A stretch of 64,000 bases of DNA, from positions 2,108,001 to 2,172,000 of the forward strand of contig NZ_JBHZTH010000001.1 of assembly GCF_046545555.1 (NCBI RefSeq). The letters run 5' to 3'. Of this stretch, positions 15,698-24,626 are shown piece after piece. The stretch comes from Winogradskyella sp046545555. GTDB lineage: Bacteria; Bacteroidota; Bacteroidia; Flavobacteriales; Flavobacteriaceae. The first letter of the stretch is position 1. Every line of letters starts with the position of its first letter. Under the pieces are notes generated by a model. That model was not told the origin of the DNA. It did no database searches and worked only from the letters and a program-made list of their open reading frames with translations. Position numbers and translations under genes: made by a program.

Positions 15698-17659
15698 ATG
15701 GAACACAACTCAACATTTCCTATAAAACAAAATGAACTCGATATGCTTCGTGATGAAGCTACGACCTATTTAAAGTCTATACAATGGGAGCAGAGTCAAC
15801 GTGCAAAAAATAAAGATAATGAAGGAAAAGATGAGTCAATACTTTTGTATTTATCTAGAGCAAATAATGGAAGTAACGTTGATATAACATCGGTTTCTAA
15901 AACGATTTTAGCTTTAAAAAAACGCCTTTTACCAGAGTCTGTTGCGTTACCTATATATTTAAATCAGACACTTTTTGCAGTACAAGAAGGATTAACACTT
16001 GGCATTTGGATAAAAGATAGTTATTATGATGCATCTGGTCTTTCAACTTTATACGAAAATAGATCGGCTCTAGACAGTTTAGGAAAACGAGAATATGAAA
16101 GCAAAATGCAAACTGCCACCGCTTTTATGTTATTTTCTTCTGCTTATAAGATTTTACACGATTTAAAGCCTCATGCTTCGGATGATTTATCAGTGATGAA
16201 GCAGAAATTTGCTGGTATTCCTGAAGTGTCTTTTATGTCACCGCTAAAAGGAATTTCGTGTCAGATGTTTTATTATGATAAGTATTTAAGCCATCCAGAT
16301 ATTGTTAAATCAGATAAAGATGTTATTGATTTTACAGTTGTTTATTTTGAAGCTTTAATTGACGAAATTCAATTACGAAAAAGTAGTTTAGAGCATACAG
16401 AAACAATTGAAGATAGAACGTATAAACTTGAGAATTCAGAATTTGCTGTTTCTGGTTGGGAGAATATATTCTCAGGTACAGCAGTAAGTGTCGAATTCAA
16501 TAAAATTCAATTTGAACAAATTGTAGGTAATAAAGATGCAAAACACTTTGCACGACGATTAACAGAGCGCTTATTAAGTTATGATTTTGAAGCGAAGAAA
16601 AATCCGTTTCAAGAGTTAGGAGGCTTTATGCCAGTTTTTATGGGTTATGGTATTCCTGGTACAGGAAAAAGTATGCTTATCGCTGCCATAGCAACCCGAT
16701 TAAAAGAGCATAGTGAAAATTTAGATATCCCATTCCTTTTTCATCCAATGCCAGATACTTTAATTTCTACATTTCAGGGTGGTTCTGCAGAAAAAATGGT
16801 AGAGTGGATGAAACCGCTGCAAGATCCAACACGTTTAATTTTCGCACCAATAGATGATGCAGAAAATAATTTACAAGAAAGGACGACGCAAGGAGTTTCC
16901 GCAGGTGTAAAAGAGGTCATAGGTGTCTTTTTAAGGTACACAGAAGGTGCTTATGCGGTTAACTATGGTAATAGCTCAGTTGGGCTGTTTACTAATCTTC
17001 CTGAGATGTTAGATAAAGCCGTAATTTCTCGAGTACAAGGCCGATTTAAAATAGATGGTGCTCGTAATGAGAAGGATTTTGTAGATCAGGATCACTTATG
17101 GTGGAGAAAATTAGAAGACACAATGCCCGATTTTATAAATATGAGTAATCCAAAAGATTATAATTATTTAGATGCACAACAAGTTGCAAAGAATTTAGGT
17201 GAGATTTTAGATAAAACAGATAAACCAACTGAAGAACGTGTTTTAGAGACTTTCGATAGAGTTTCAAGTAAATATAAGGATGATGAGCATATGTTCTATG
17301 CGCATTTATATACAGAGATTCAGAAAGTATTTCCGTTCTTTTCATCTAGAGATGTTCGTAACATACAAAAAGCAGTATCGTTACGATTAACGGATTTTGA
17401 TTTAGAAACCGATTGGTTCGAAAACCCAGAAGTATACTTTAAGAAGGATTATGAAACAAAATTTGGCATGTTACAAGAGTTGATGCGATCTAATATGAAA
17501 GGTTTGGATTTTAGTGATATAAGACGACAAGAAGTAGTGCGTTACTTAGATAATGTTGCTACTATTGCCGATACTGACTTTAAGCGTAAAGTTGATGCTA
17601 GAATTAGCCAGATGAACATAGAAACTGAAGCAAGAGAGCAGTATGGAAAAAGAGATTAA
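15698..17659 (+). CDS. AAA+ ATPase of uncharacterised cluster
   Basis: A 653-residue protein with a single AAA+ module in its middle. Walker A is G318-I-P-G-T-G-K324-S325 and Walker B ends P-I-D386-D387-A-E389 (LIFAPIDDAE). LFTNLP near residue 430 fits sensor 1, and R445 and R449 in SRVQGRF are arginine-finger candidates. About 310 residues precede the module (a predominantly helical domain, residues 1-240) and about 200 follow it. It probably forms a ring and remodels a partner, perhaps the coiled-coil protein. No protease, nuclease or helicase domain is visible. The substrate is unknown; the family was not recognised beyond AAA. Confidence 0.8.
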   Translation: MEHNSTFPIKQNELDMLRDEATTYLKSIQWEQSQRAKNKDNEGKDESILLYLSRANNGSNVDITSVSKTILALKKRLLPESVALPIYLNQTLFAVQEGLTLGIWIKDSYYDASGLSTLYENRSALDSLGKREYESKMQTATAFMLFSSAYKILHDLKPHASDDLSVMKQKFAGIPEVSFMSPLKGISCQMFYYDKYLSHPDIVKSDKDVIDFTVVYFEALIDEIQLRKSSLEHTETIEDRTYKLENSEFAVSGWENIFSGTAVSVEFNKIQFEQIVGNKDAKHFARRLTERLLSYDFEAKKNPFQELGGFMPVFMGYGIPGTGKSMLIAAIATRLKEHSENLDIPFLFHPMPDTLISTFQGGSAEKMVEWMKPLQDPTRLIFAPIDDAENNLQERTTQGVSAGVKEVIGVFLRYTEGAYAVNYGNSSVGLFTNLPEMLDKAVISRVQGRFKIDGARNEKDFVDQDHLWWRKLEDTMPDFINMSNPKDYNYLDAQQVAKNLGEILDKTDKPTEERVLETFDRVSSKYKDDEHMFYAHLYTEIQKVFPFFSSRDVRNIQKAVSLRLTDFDLETDWFENPEVYFKKDYETKFGMLQELMRSNMKGLDFSDIRRQEVVRYLDNVATIADTDFKRKVDARISQMNIETEAREQYGKRD

Positions 17660-17666
17660 CAGCATT

Positions 17667-17703
17667 GGTCATTGCGAGGACAAAGGACGCAGCAATCTCA
17701 TTC
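17667..17703. repeat. Dispersed palindromic-type repeat fragment (TCATTGCGAGG family)
   Basis: GGTCATTGCGAGGAC, then GACGCAGCAATCTCATTC, matches the widespread bacterial intergenic element usually written TCATTGCGAGG...AAGCAATCTC. ATTGC and GCAAT are the outer pairing arms. It occupies most of the gap between the AAA+ gene and the Nudix gene, which suggests the operon was once joined or interrupted here. Confidence 0.55.
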
Positions 17704-17722
17704 TAAAGAAAGAATTAAGTAA

Positions 17723-18319
17723 ATGCAAAACCTAAAAAACATAATAAAAACAACCCTTTCAAAAGAATGGGCCACTTTAGATCGCATAGACTACGATTAC
17801 CAATTTAAAAACTGCAAATGGAAGCGTCTGTCTCGTGAAACCTATAATCGCGGTAATGGTGCAGCTATATTGTTGTATAATAAAGCGAAAGCAACTGTAA
17901 TATTAACAAGGCAATTTAGGATGCCAATTTATGAGACTACACCAAATGAGAGCATGTCAATTGAAGCTTGTGCAGGTGCTATCGATAATAATGATTCAGC
18001 ATTAGAGACAATTATTAGAGAAACTGAAGAAGAGGTAGGATATAAGATAAGTAATGCTAAGCAAGTATTAACAGCTTATACATCACCAGGGGCATTAACT
18101 GAGAAAATGTATTTATTTGTTGCAGAGTATAATGATAGAATGAAATTTAATGAAGGAGGTGGGTTAGATGCGGAAGATGAGGAGATTGAAGTATTAGAAT
18201 TACCATTTTCACAAACACTAGAGATGGTTAAAAATGAAGAGATTATCGATGCTAAAACAATTATGCTTTTACAATATGCTCAAATAAATGACTTGTTGCA
18301 ATCAGCAAAACAAAATTAA
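17723..18319 (+). CDS. Nudix hydrolase, NudK/ADP-sugar pyrophosphatase-like
   Basis: A 198-residue Nudix protein. The Nudix box runs from G85 to Y107: G-x5-D91-x7-R99-E100-x-x-E103-E104-x-G106-Y107, with an aspartate in place of the usual first glutamate and the metal-binding REUxEE core intact. The N-terminal RQFRMP and the C-terminal AEDEEIEVLEL stretch place it near NudK and ADP-ribose pyrophosphatases, which cleave nucleoside diphosphate sugars in the cytoplasm. It sits inside the AAA+ cluster and is followed after one base by a membrane protein gene, so it is translated with that operon. Confidence 0.85.
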   Translation: MQNLKNIIKTTLSKEWATLDRIDYDYQFKNCKWKRLSRETYNRGNGAAILLYNKAKATVILTRQFRMPIYETTPNESMSIEACAGAIDNNDSALETIIRETEEEVGYKISNAKQVLTAYTSPGALTEKMYLFVAEYNDRMKFNEGGGLDAEDEEIEVLELPFSQTLEMVKNEEIIDAKTIMLLQYAQINDLLQSAKQN

Positions 18320-18320
18320 T

Positions 18321-18569
18321 ATGGATTTAAAAGATAAATCAACTGAAAAATTGAAAGGAGAGTTAAAAGGCCTTAAAATGATTACAGGAGTTTTAATAGG
18401 TGTTTTAGGTTTATTATTTATTGTATGCGTTTACGGATTAATTACCAAAGAAGACAACAGTACTTTTACAGCATTAATAGTTGTACCATTGGCTTTGAGC
18501 GCAATTATTCCATTGAATTATGGAAATATGAAAAAGATTAAAAAGGAATTAGAATCGAGAAATCAATAA
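18321..18569 (+). CDS. Small two-pass membrane protein, 82 aa
   Basis: An 82-residue protein starting MDLKDKSTEK. I chose ATG 18321 because it begins 1 base after the Nudix stop; an earlier in-frame ATG at 18288 would add residues that merely overlap the Nudix coding sequence. Two membrane segments are seen (about residues 20-42 and 50-68), with a basic loop and a lysine-rich C-terminus. The 4-residue gaps and orientation suggest both ends face the cytoplasm. No family was recognised. It is part of the AAA+ cluster. Confidence 0.6.
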   Translation: MDLKDKSTEKLKGELKGLKMITGVLIGVLGLLFIVCVYGLITKEDNSTFTALIVVPLALSAIIPLNYGNMKKIKKELESRNQ

Positions 18570-18611
18570 TTATTAGAAAAGAAAAATAGATTACCGCTTT
18601 ACGTCAACAAG

Positions 18612-19847
18612 ATGAACAAATTAAAAGAAGCAAATTTATATAGAAGTGAACTCATTCCTGTGAGTGGAAAATTAGTAGAGCGTTATAACAAGTGCCTAAA
18701 AACATTAGGCTTCAGTGAAACAAAACTAAAGTCCTTTTCTATTGATGGAGTAGGTTGGAGTCCAGAAGTTGCAGAAGAAAAAAAGGATACGCAATATCTT
18801 AATCATGGTGATGCAAATCCACATGGTATTATTATATCTCCGTTGCAGAAAGGCAAGCCCGTTTATTTACCTTTTCATTCATTCGATAGAGAAATGATGC
18901 AACATGTGTTTAGAACACATGGTGCAAAAATTAACAATATTACTAGAGACTCTGCTATTTGTATTGATTTTGATCAAGATATAGATGTCTTCTACGAACC
19001 CTTAGATGTCTTAAAATACGATGATGTAAGTATTACATTCAGGCTAATTGATAATCTTGAGGAGAAACAAAAAGAACAACTTCGACTAGTCGACAAGTTT
19101 AGAAAGGACAATAACTTTATAGACGAAAACATTCATAAGGAGCTCTTAGATTCGGCAAAAAAGTACGGTGATTTAAGAGAGAGAGATTTAAAACTTCACC
19201 CATTACATTTTTCTACAGGTTCATTCTATACAAGAGCTTTTGATGGCGTTTATTTACTTAGAGATTTTATAAAACCGATTGTTATTTTTGAAAGTAAAGA
19301 AAATTATAAAGAAGCCATAAAAGATACTATACACGACGTATTGATTTATCATATTGCGCAACCTGAGTTGGTGGATAAACTTAAAGATCATATTATTATT
19401 GAATGCGACTTAGAATCCATGGTAAAAACACCAAATTATGAACGGATTAAAAAATATGAATTATTTCAATTTTTAAAAGAGACACAGCACCCAATTAAAG
19501 ATATTTTAGACAGTAAGCCTTTATTTAAAAGTTATTTAAATAAAATTGATATTAAGTCAAGAAAACAGGTCATGGGAGCAGAATTATATCTCGAAAAACT
19601 AGAACGTAGTAATGCTCATAAAGTAGAAGATTTGGTTGAACAGTCTATGTATTTTGCCCTTCATCAACCGCATTCGTCATTATCAGCCAATCATCGCGAT
19701 TTAATTCATAAGTTGTTGATTAACATTGCGCCAAAGGATGTTTTATTCTTGTATTGGTATGATAAAGAACAGTTTTATAAGAATTATGAGACTTGGGATG
19801 ATTCCTTTAAGGAGTGGGTGATAAAGACCATTAGTAACAATATCTAA
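18612..19847 (+). CDS. Uncharacterised protein of AAA+ cluster, 411 aa (possibly DUF6638)
   Basis: A 411-residue soluble protein without a signal. The N-terminal segment (EANLYRSELIPVSGKLVERYNKCL) and the block around residues 45-75 (SPEVAEEK...YLNHGDANPHGIIISP) look conserved and are familiar from Bacteroidota genomes under a DUF6638-like label, of which I am not certain. The C-terminal half is helical. No catalytic motif is visible. It lies 42 bases after the small membrane protein and 41 before the next gene, consistent with a single transcript for the cluster. Confidence 0.6.
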   Translation: MNKLKEANLYRSELIPVSGKLVERYNKCLKTLGFSETKLKSFSIDGVGWSPEVAEEKKDTQYLNHGDANPHGIIISPLQKGKPVYLPFHSFDREMMQHVFRTHGAKINNITRDSAICIDFDQDIDVFYEPLDVLKYDDVSITFRLIDNLEEKQKEQLRLVDKFRKDNNFIDENIHKELLDSAKKYGDLRERDLKLHPLHFSTGSFYTRAFDGVYLLRDFIKPIVIFESKENYKEAIKDTIHDVLIYHIAQPELVDKLKDHIIIECDLESMVKTPNYERIKKYELFQFLKETQHPIKDILDSKPLFKSYLNKIDIKSRKQVMGAELYLEKLERSNAHKVEDLVEQSMYFALHQPHSSLSANHRDLIHKLLINIAPKDVLFLYWYDKEQFYKNYETWDDSFKEWVIKTISNNI

Positions 19848-19888
19848 CATTTTTAGACTAATTTTATAAGAAACTAAAACAAAACACC

Positions 19889-20425
19889 ATGGGACTAGAA
19901 CTTGTTATATTTATTGCAGCCATATTATTTGGAATATTTCTCTATTGGAGAGAGTCTAATGGAAACGGAGCCTATCGCTTTTTAAACAAAGTAGTTAATA
20001 GTAAAGAACTGCAAATGAGTGCAGATAATCCAAAAGGATTTATTTATAAACAAGCATTCTTACCACGATTAATTTTTGTTATTTCTTTGGTACTAATTTC
20101 AGCTTTAATTGTAGAGTTTTTAACTCCACTCGCTGTATTTTCAAGTTATAATGGCATTTCGATGTTTTCTTCTTTTGCGGTTGGTACATTAATAGGGACT
20201 TATGTTGCAGGTTTTGTCATTAAGTCGTCTGAAGTAATTGAAACTCAAAGTGAATCGATAGAAGATAAGTTTGACGATGTTGTAGAAAAAGGTAAAGATT
20301 TTCTTCAAGATTTAAAAAATAAAGACACCAAGGTGGTAGAAGAAGCTAAAGCAGAAATTAAAACTGAACCAGTAGTAGAAAAACAAAGTGCACGTGACCG
20401 TTTAAAGGATAAGGGTCTCATGTAG
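19889..20425 (+). CDS. Membrane protein of AAA+ cluster, 178 aa
   Basis: A 178-residue protein with an N-terminal membrane segment (residues about 4-20), two more at about 55-75 and 88-112, and a long charged C-terminal region (residues about 118-178) rich in K, E and D with a coiled-coil-like pattern ending SARDRLKDKGLM. The tail is probably cytoplasmic and could contact the AAA+ or coiled-coil proteins. No family was recognised. The gap to the next gene is 108 bases. Confidence 0.6.
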   Translation: MGLELVIFIAAILFGIFLYWRESNGNGAYRFLNKVVNSKELQMSADNPKGFIYKQAFLPRLIFVISLVLISALIVEFLTPLAVFSSYNGISMFSSFAVGTLIGTYVAGFVIKSSEVIETQSESIEDKFDDVVEKGKDFLQDLKNKDTKVVEEAKAEIKTEPVVEKQSARDRLKDKGLM

Positions 20426-20533
20426 TAAGTCATTACCATTAATAAAGGAATGTAGTAGTCTTTTAGAAAAGATTTTAAAATAAGGATTACAATAGCTAAA
20501 TTAAAACTGACTTAACAACGACAAACACATATT

Positions 20534-22228
20534 ATGATAAAATCATATTGGAATAAAGGCGGAAAACAAAAACGTATTACAGTTTTTGTAATACTACTTA
20601 TATTAATATTACTCTTCTTTTTTAGAGACGATTATCAACCTGTATTACTGTTTGTAAGAAAGTATCTCTTTATAATTTTAGTAAGTCTATTGGTTTTATT
20701 TTTAGGACTAAGAAAGTTTAGAAAGACTTCAAGTACAGTTGGTAGATTAGGTATTTTGGGATTACTAATTGTATTTTTCGGATTGCTTTATGTTTCCGGT
20801 TGGCATTATAAAATGTATGATTATATGAAGACTTACAATGTCTTTAATAATCTTAATAAGGTAGAGATAGAAGAATTGCCACTAACTCAAAACGAACGTA
20901 TTCAACCACTGAGAAATGTATTCTCTATGGCCAATGAGAGTGTAGGTGAAACTAAAGATGTATCCTTGCCACATTTAGTTAGGATTGGTACTGAAAATAA
21001 ATGGACCATGGCTATTCAACCGAGTGAAAAGTATGTGATGCAGCAAATCAGTGATAATACTGAAGAAGTATTTTCTGTAAGCAGTACTACTCCATTTCCA
21101 CGTTTTTCTAATGAAAACCGTATACCTGTTACGTTTTCAATAGGTGAGTCCTTAAAATTTAGCAGAAACACTTACAATGCTGTTGTACAACGTTTTAATC
21201 CATGGATGCTAGTTAACTATGAACCAAGCGATACCTTTTATATGAAAAACGATTCTGGGTCATGGGTACAGGTTGTGAGCCTAATTAAATGGAAAGGCTT
21301 CTTTTTTCCATATCCTTCGTTTGGTGGCGTAATGATTATTGATAATGGAGAACACGATGTTAATGATTATATAGAACGTATTACTATTGGAAAAGGAACA
21401 TTTGTGAGTCCAGAAGAGATTAAAAATTATCCTTTTCTTACCAAGCAAAATACACTATCAGAGAAAGTGTCTCAACTACAAGCAGAATCTTTAAAATTTT
21501 TAGGAGGATTTAGTGATCCATTACCATGGAATATGGAGACCGCAGTTAAGATTCCTTTAATGCCAAAAGATCAAAACCAACAACCTTATGTTACGGATTT
21601 TGATTTTGCTGGTTCAAACTCAGATGCCTATAGTGGTTTATATCACTGGTTTGGATTAGAACCTGTTGGTGATGAGCGTACGAGTTTAAGTTACAGTGTA
21701 TTTATTCCTGCAGATGGAACTGATAAAATGTATTATTACGACCATGCAACCAAAAAACAAGGTTATGCAGGTGTATCAGCAATGCCTTTAAAAGTAAAAG
21801 AATCGCGTAAGGAGTATGACTGGAATGCAAGTACACCTGTTGAGTTTAGACCATATATTAAAGATATAGCAGGTAGAAAACGTATGTTCTTTTTAGGAAC
21901 AATATCGTCCATAAGCGATACTAACGATCAACAATTTGATGGTTCAGCAACACCAGATTTAGTGTTGATAGATAGTGAATATCGTGATGTGATTTGGATA
22001 GACGTAAAACATCCAAGCACTTGGGACGAAACCGTCTATGGTCAACTAAACGAAGCTTGGAGATCTAGTGAGGGTATCGGTTATTACTACAAAGAAGAGC
22101 CAAAGGACGAAGACATTATAAAACAATCATTAGACACTCTAAAAACCATACCTAAAGTAGAGAATAATACAAATAAAATTGAAGCGCTTCAGCGTGAATT
22201 AGATTCTTTGAAAGCCGTTGAAAATTAA
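20534..22228 (+). CDS. Large membrane-anchored protein of AAA+ cluster, 564 aa
   Basis: A 564-residue protein with three N-terminal membrane segments (about residues 14-31, 37-57 and 69-88) followed by about 450 residues outside the membrane and a coiled-coil-like C-terminus (KIEALQRELDSLKAVEN). The large domain has stretches such as DFDFAGSNSDAYSGLYHWFGLEPVG and the acidic-aromatic end WIDVKHPSTWDE. No enzyme motif is visible and I do not recognise a family. Its size and location make it the most likely membrane anchor of the AAA+ system. The next gene overlaps its end by 11 bases. Confidence 0.65.
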   Translation: MIKSYWNKGGKQKRITVFVILLILILLFFFRDDYQPVLLFVRKYLFIILVSLLVLFLGLRKFRKTSSTVGRLGILGLLIVFFGLLYVSGWHYKMYDYMKTYNVFNNLNKVEIEELPLTQNERIQPLRNVFSMANESVGETKDVSLPHLVRIGTENKWTMAIQPSEKYVMQQISDNTEEVFSVSSTTPFPRFSNENRIPVTFSIGESLKFSRNTYNAVVQRFNPWMLVNYEPSDTFYMKNDSGSWVQVVSLIKWKGFFFPYPSFGGVMIIDNGEHDVNDYIERITIGKGTFVSPEEIKNYPFLTKQNTLSEKVSQLQAESLKFLGGFSDPLPWNMETAVKIPLMPKDQNQQPYVTDFDFAGSNSDAYSGLYHWFGLEPVGDERTSLSYSVFIPADGTDKMYYYDHATKKQGYAGVSAMPLKVKESRKEYDWNASTPVEFRPYIKDIAGRKRMFFLGTISSISDTNDQQFDGSATPDLVLIDSEYRDVIWIDVKHPSTWDETVYGQLNEAWRSSEGIGYYYKEEPKDEDIIKQSLDTLKTIPKVENNTNKIEALQRELDSLKAVEN

Positions 22229-22988
22229 TAGCTATGAACCGAAGGTTATAAAGGCTAATAAATTATTTGGCGTAACATTCTATCAAAGAAAACGTATTGC
22301 TGAAAATAAAGTCATTCTCGATTTTGAGCCAGTGCATTGTGATGATATAGGTCTATACGTTATAGGTAAGTATCCAAGACTTAAGTACAATAGCACTTCT
22401 TTCAATGAAGATTTTAATTGGCAATGGCATGTAATTGTCACAATTAGGCTTACTATCCTTAATCTCATAAATAAAGGAGTTATAGATGTTATTAAGGTTG
22501 AAGATAAGGTAACCTATTTGTATAAATCATTTCCAAGAATAGATACTGACTATTATTTTAAAGTAACAGATATACAAAAAGATAAAGATTGGTTTTCTCA
22601 ATTAGTTTATAAGACGATTAATGAGGTTAACCAAAGAAAAAAAACTAATTTATTTGGTTATATTAAGTCAATTTTAGATAATATAATTTACCCTCAAAGC
22701 ACTTATAAAAATCCTGCTAGAGCATTTTTAATTCAAATATTGAGAAAATATACCAAAGCCTTTCCTTGGATTCAAATAGAAGCAAAATCTAAGTATTTAG
22801 GACTATTAGAAAACCATAGTTTAAAGGTTGCAGAAATCTATATTCCTAGAATTAGTATGCAACACCAAGCTTTATCAAATACAGACAATAACCTTTTTAG
22901 AAGTAGTAAAACTTATGCGAACTTTTGTAAATGTTTAAACTACGAAATTGAAAAAGATTTTAAACGTAGACTTGCAAATAGAAATTAA
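22218..22988 (+). CDS. Uncharacterised protein ending the AAA+ cluster, 256 aa
   Basis: A 256-residue protein read from a TTG start at 22218, overlapping the previous gene by 11 bases; no in-frame ATG occurs until very late, so the TTG is the best start. It is soluble, basic, with alternating hydrophobic segments (WHVIVTIRLTILNLINKG; AFLIQILRKYTKAFPWIQIEA). No family was recognised. It is probably the last gene of the unit, since a GNAT gene follows on the other strand. A terminator was not found in the 73-base gap. Confidence 0.55.
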   Translation: MKINSYEPKVIKANKLFGVTFYQRKRIAENKVILDFEPVHCDDIGLYVIGKYPRLKYNSTSFNEDFNWQWHVIVTIRLTILNLINKGVIDVIKVEDKVTYLYKSFPRIDTDYYFKVTDIQKDKDWFSQLVYKTINEVNQRKKTNLFGYIKSILDNIIYPQSTYKNPARAFLIQILRKYTKAFPWIQIEAKSKYLGLLENHSLKVAEIYIPRISMQHQALSNTDNNLFRSSKTYANFCKCLNYEIEKDFKRRLANRN

Positions 22989-23061
22989 AAAACGCAAATT
23001 ATTTGATGTAATTAATATACTCTTCGAAAAAGATGTGAATTATTACAAGGACAATAATATT

Positions 23062-23526
23062 TTAGAGTTCTAACAACATCTTTATATCGCTGCGTTTATA
23101 AGGACTATTAGCTTCAAGTTCTAATTCCTTAAATCCATATTTTCTATATAAATAGATAGCATTTTCTAATTTGGTATTAGAGTAGAGTAGTAGTGCTTTT
23201 AGATTTTGTGCTTTTCCAAAGTCAATACAATGTTGTAATAAAAGCTGACCAATTTTTTGTCCACGTTCTTCTGGTAAAACAGACATTTTAGTAAGTTCTA
23301 AAATCCCGTCAGTATCTGTAGGCATTAAAGCAACTGTTCCCACAATTTTATCATTTTTCATGGCAAAGAATATAAAACCTCCTTTGTTAATAATATAGGT
23401 GTTGGGTTTACTTAAAACTTCTTCATCAAAAGGTTCAACATAGAAAAAAGTTTTAAGCCATTCTATGTTTAAATCATAGAAACTACGAGCGTATACTTTA
23501 TCAAAATCTATAATTCTAATTGCCAT
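23062..23526 (-). CDS. GNAT family N-acetyltransferase
   Basis: A 154-residue GNAT protein. The acetyl-CoA binding region is residues about 82-95 (LPEERGQKIGQLLLQHC, a Q/R-x-x-G-x-G/A variant) and the fold ends with the usual LYSNTKLENAIYLYRKYGF. The substrate is not evident. It overlaps the start of hutG by 11 bases and is translated after it, so the two are coupled. Confidence 0.8.
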   Translation of the reverse strand: MAIRIIDFDKVYARSFYDLNIEWLKTFFYVEPFDEEVLSKPNTYIINKGGFIFFAMKNDKIVGTVALMPTDTDGILELTKMSVLPEERGQKIGQLLLQHCIDFGKAQNLKALLLYSNTKLENAIYLYRKYGFKELELEANSPYKRSDIKMLLEL

Positions 23527-24529
23527 GTGCTTTTATAAAATCAGTTATTAAATACGTAATAAGTTTACCAACTTTAGTAGCCGTTTTTTTAGTTGGTGCA
23601 GCTTCACAAATATGCAAATAACTAGCATTTTCATGTTTTGCCATGTAATGAACAAATTGTCGTGCTTGCTTTACACTAAACCCACTGGGACTCATGGCAC
23701 TACTTGGTATATTTTCAATAGCATCACAATCTATTTCAATCCCAAAATACTTGTCACAAATATGATCTAATGCTTCTTCTAACTCAGTTTCAAAGCTCAA
23801 TTCGTTTCGTACTTCAATAGCGTCGTATGTATTGTACTTCATTTGTTTTAACCTTTTTAAGGTCTTAAATAACTTGTTTGAAGTATAATTTTCATGCAAC
23901 CCAAAAATGAAATAATTTTTTAAAAAGCCTTGAGCAAAAGCGTAGCTAAATCCATTACCACTATGTCTGCCTTCTTCTGCTCTAAAATCCGTGTGCGCAT
24001 CAAAATTTATTACATTCATTTTAGTAGAATGAGCTAAAGCAGCTCCTTTAATATTGCCGTAGGCATTATTATGTCCACCTCCAATGATAATGGGTGTTTT
24101 ACCAGTCTTAATTATAGAAGACACTAGATGTGTTACATTTTTATCAATAGCATCGACAATAGTTCTTGCCTTATTTATGTTTTTCTTATTAGGCTTTAAA
24201 TTTACAATAGCACGTTCTTTAGTATAATCTAAGTGACCTAAGATTAAAATACGACTGGCTTTTGTAGCGTTGTTACTTTGCGTATTTAACAAAATTTTAA
24301 TTGTGGCCTCCCAAGCTTTGTAAGTCCCTGTTTTTCCGTAATTTGCATACACACCAATATCCTCGGCAATACCAAAAATAACATAGTCAACGTCTAAATT
24401 AACAATAGCGTCGTATATGTTAGTGAGGTTAGGTAATAACTGAATATGTTCTCCAAATTTTGATTCTCCTTTACGGGCTTTTAATAAGGTATCGCGATCT
24501 TTAAGAGTAAATAAAACGAGATTATTCAT
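23516..24529 (-). CDS. hutG: Formimidoylglutamase / arginase family hydrolase (HutG-like)
   Basis: A 337-residue ureohydrolase. All arginase-family metal ligands are present: H153 (GGGHNN), D177-x-H179-x-D181 (FDAHTDFR) and D267-x-D269 (EIDCDA). In the histidine-breakdown route it hydrolyses N-formimidoyl-glutamate to glutamate and formamide. Assignment to HutG instead of agmatinase or arginase is based on length and on hutI lying nearby on the same strand (25539), although a plus-strand gene separates them. hutU and hutH are not in the window. It is followed at its 3' end by the overlapping GNAT gene. Confidence 0.75.
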   Translation of the reverse strand: MNNLVLFTLKDRDTLLKARKGESKFGEHIQLLPNLTNIYDAIVNLDVDYVIFGIAEDIGVYANYGKTGTYKAWEATIKILLNTQSNNATKASRILILGHLDYTKERAIVNLKPNKKNINKARTIVDAIDKNVTHLVSSIIKTGKTPIIIGGGHNNAYGNIKGAALAHSTKMNVINFDAHTDFRAEEGRHSGNGFSYAFAQGFLKNYFIFGLHENYTSNKLFKTLKRLKQMKYNTYDAIEVRNELSFETELEEALDHICDKYFGIEIDCDAIENIPSSAMSPSGFSVKQARQFVHYMAKHENASYLHICEAAPTKKTATKVGKLITYLITDFIKAHGN

Positions 24530-24626
24530 TTGGAATTTTATTTAAAATAAATGTACAGCTTTTACATTAAACTCAGACTAAAATAGAAAAACAAGAATTG
24601 ACAATAACTTAAAAAAACTAAAATTT

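Noticed and set aside
18288..18320. Upstream start ATG 18288 for the 82-residue membrane protein
   Set aside because: It lies inside the Nudix coding sequence in another frame and adds a Cys/Asn/Gln-rich stretch; ATG 18321 directly follows the Nudix stop.
12737..22988. Defence or phage origin of the AAA+ cluster
   Set aside because: No nuclease, toxin, integrase, capsid or restriction domain was seen, and base composition looks like that of the neighbours; a chromosomal stress or envelope module is more likely.
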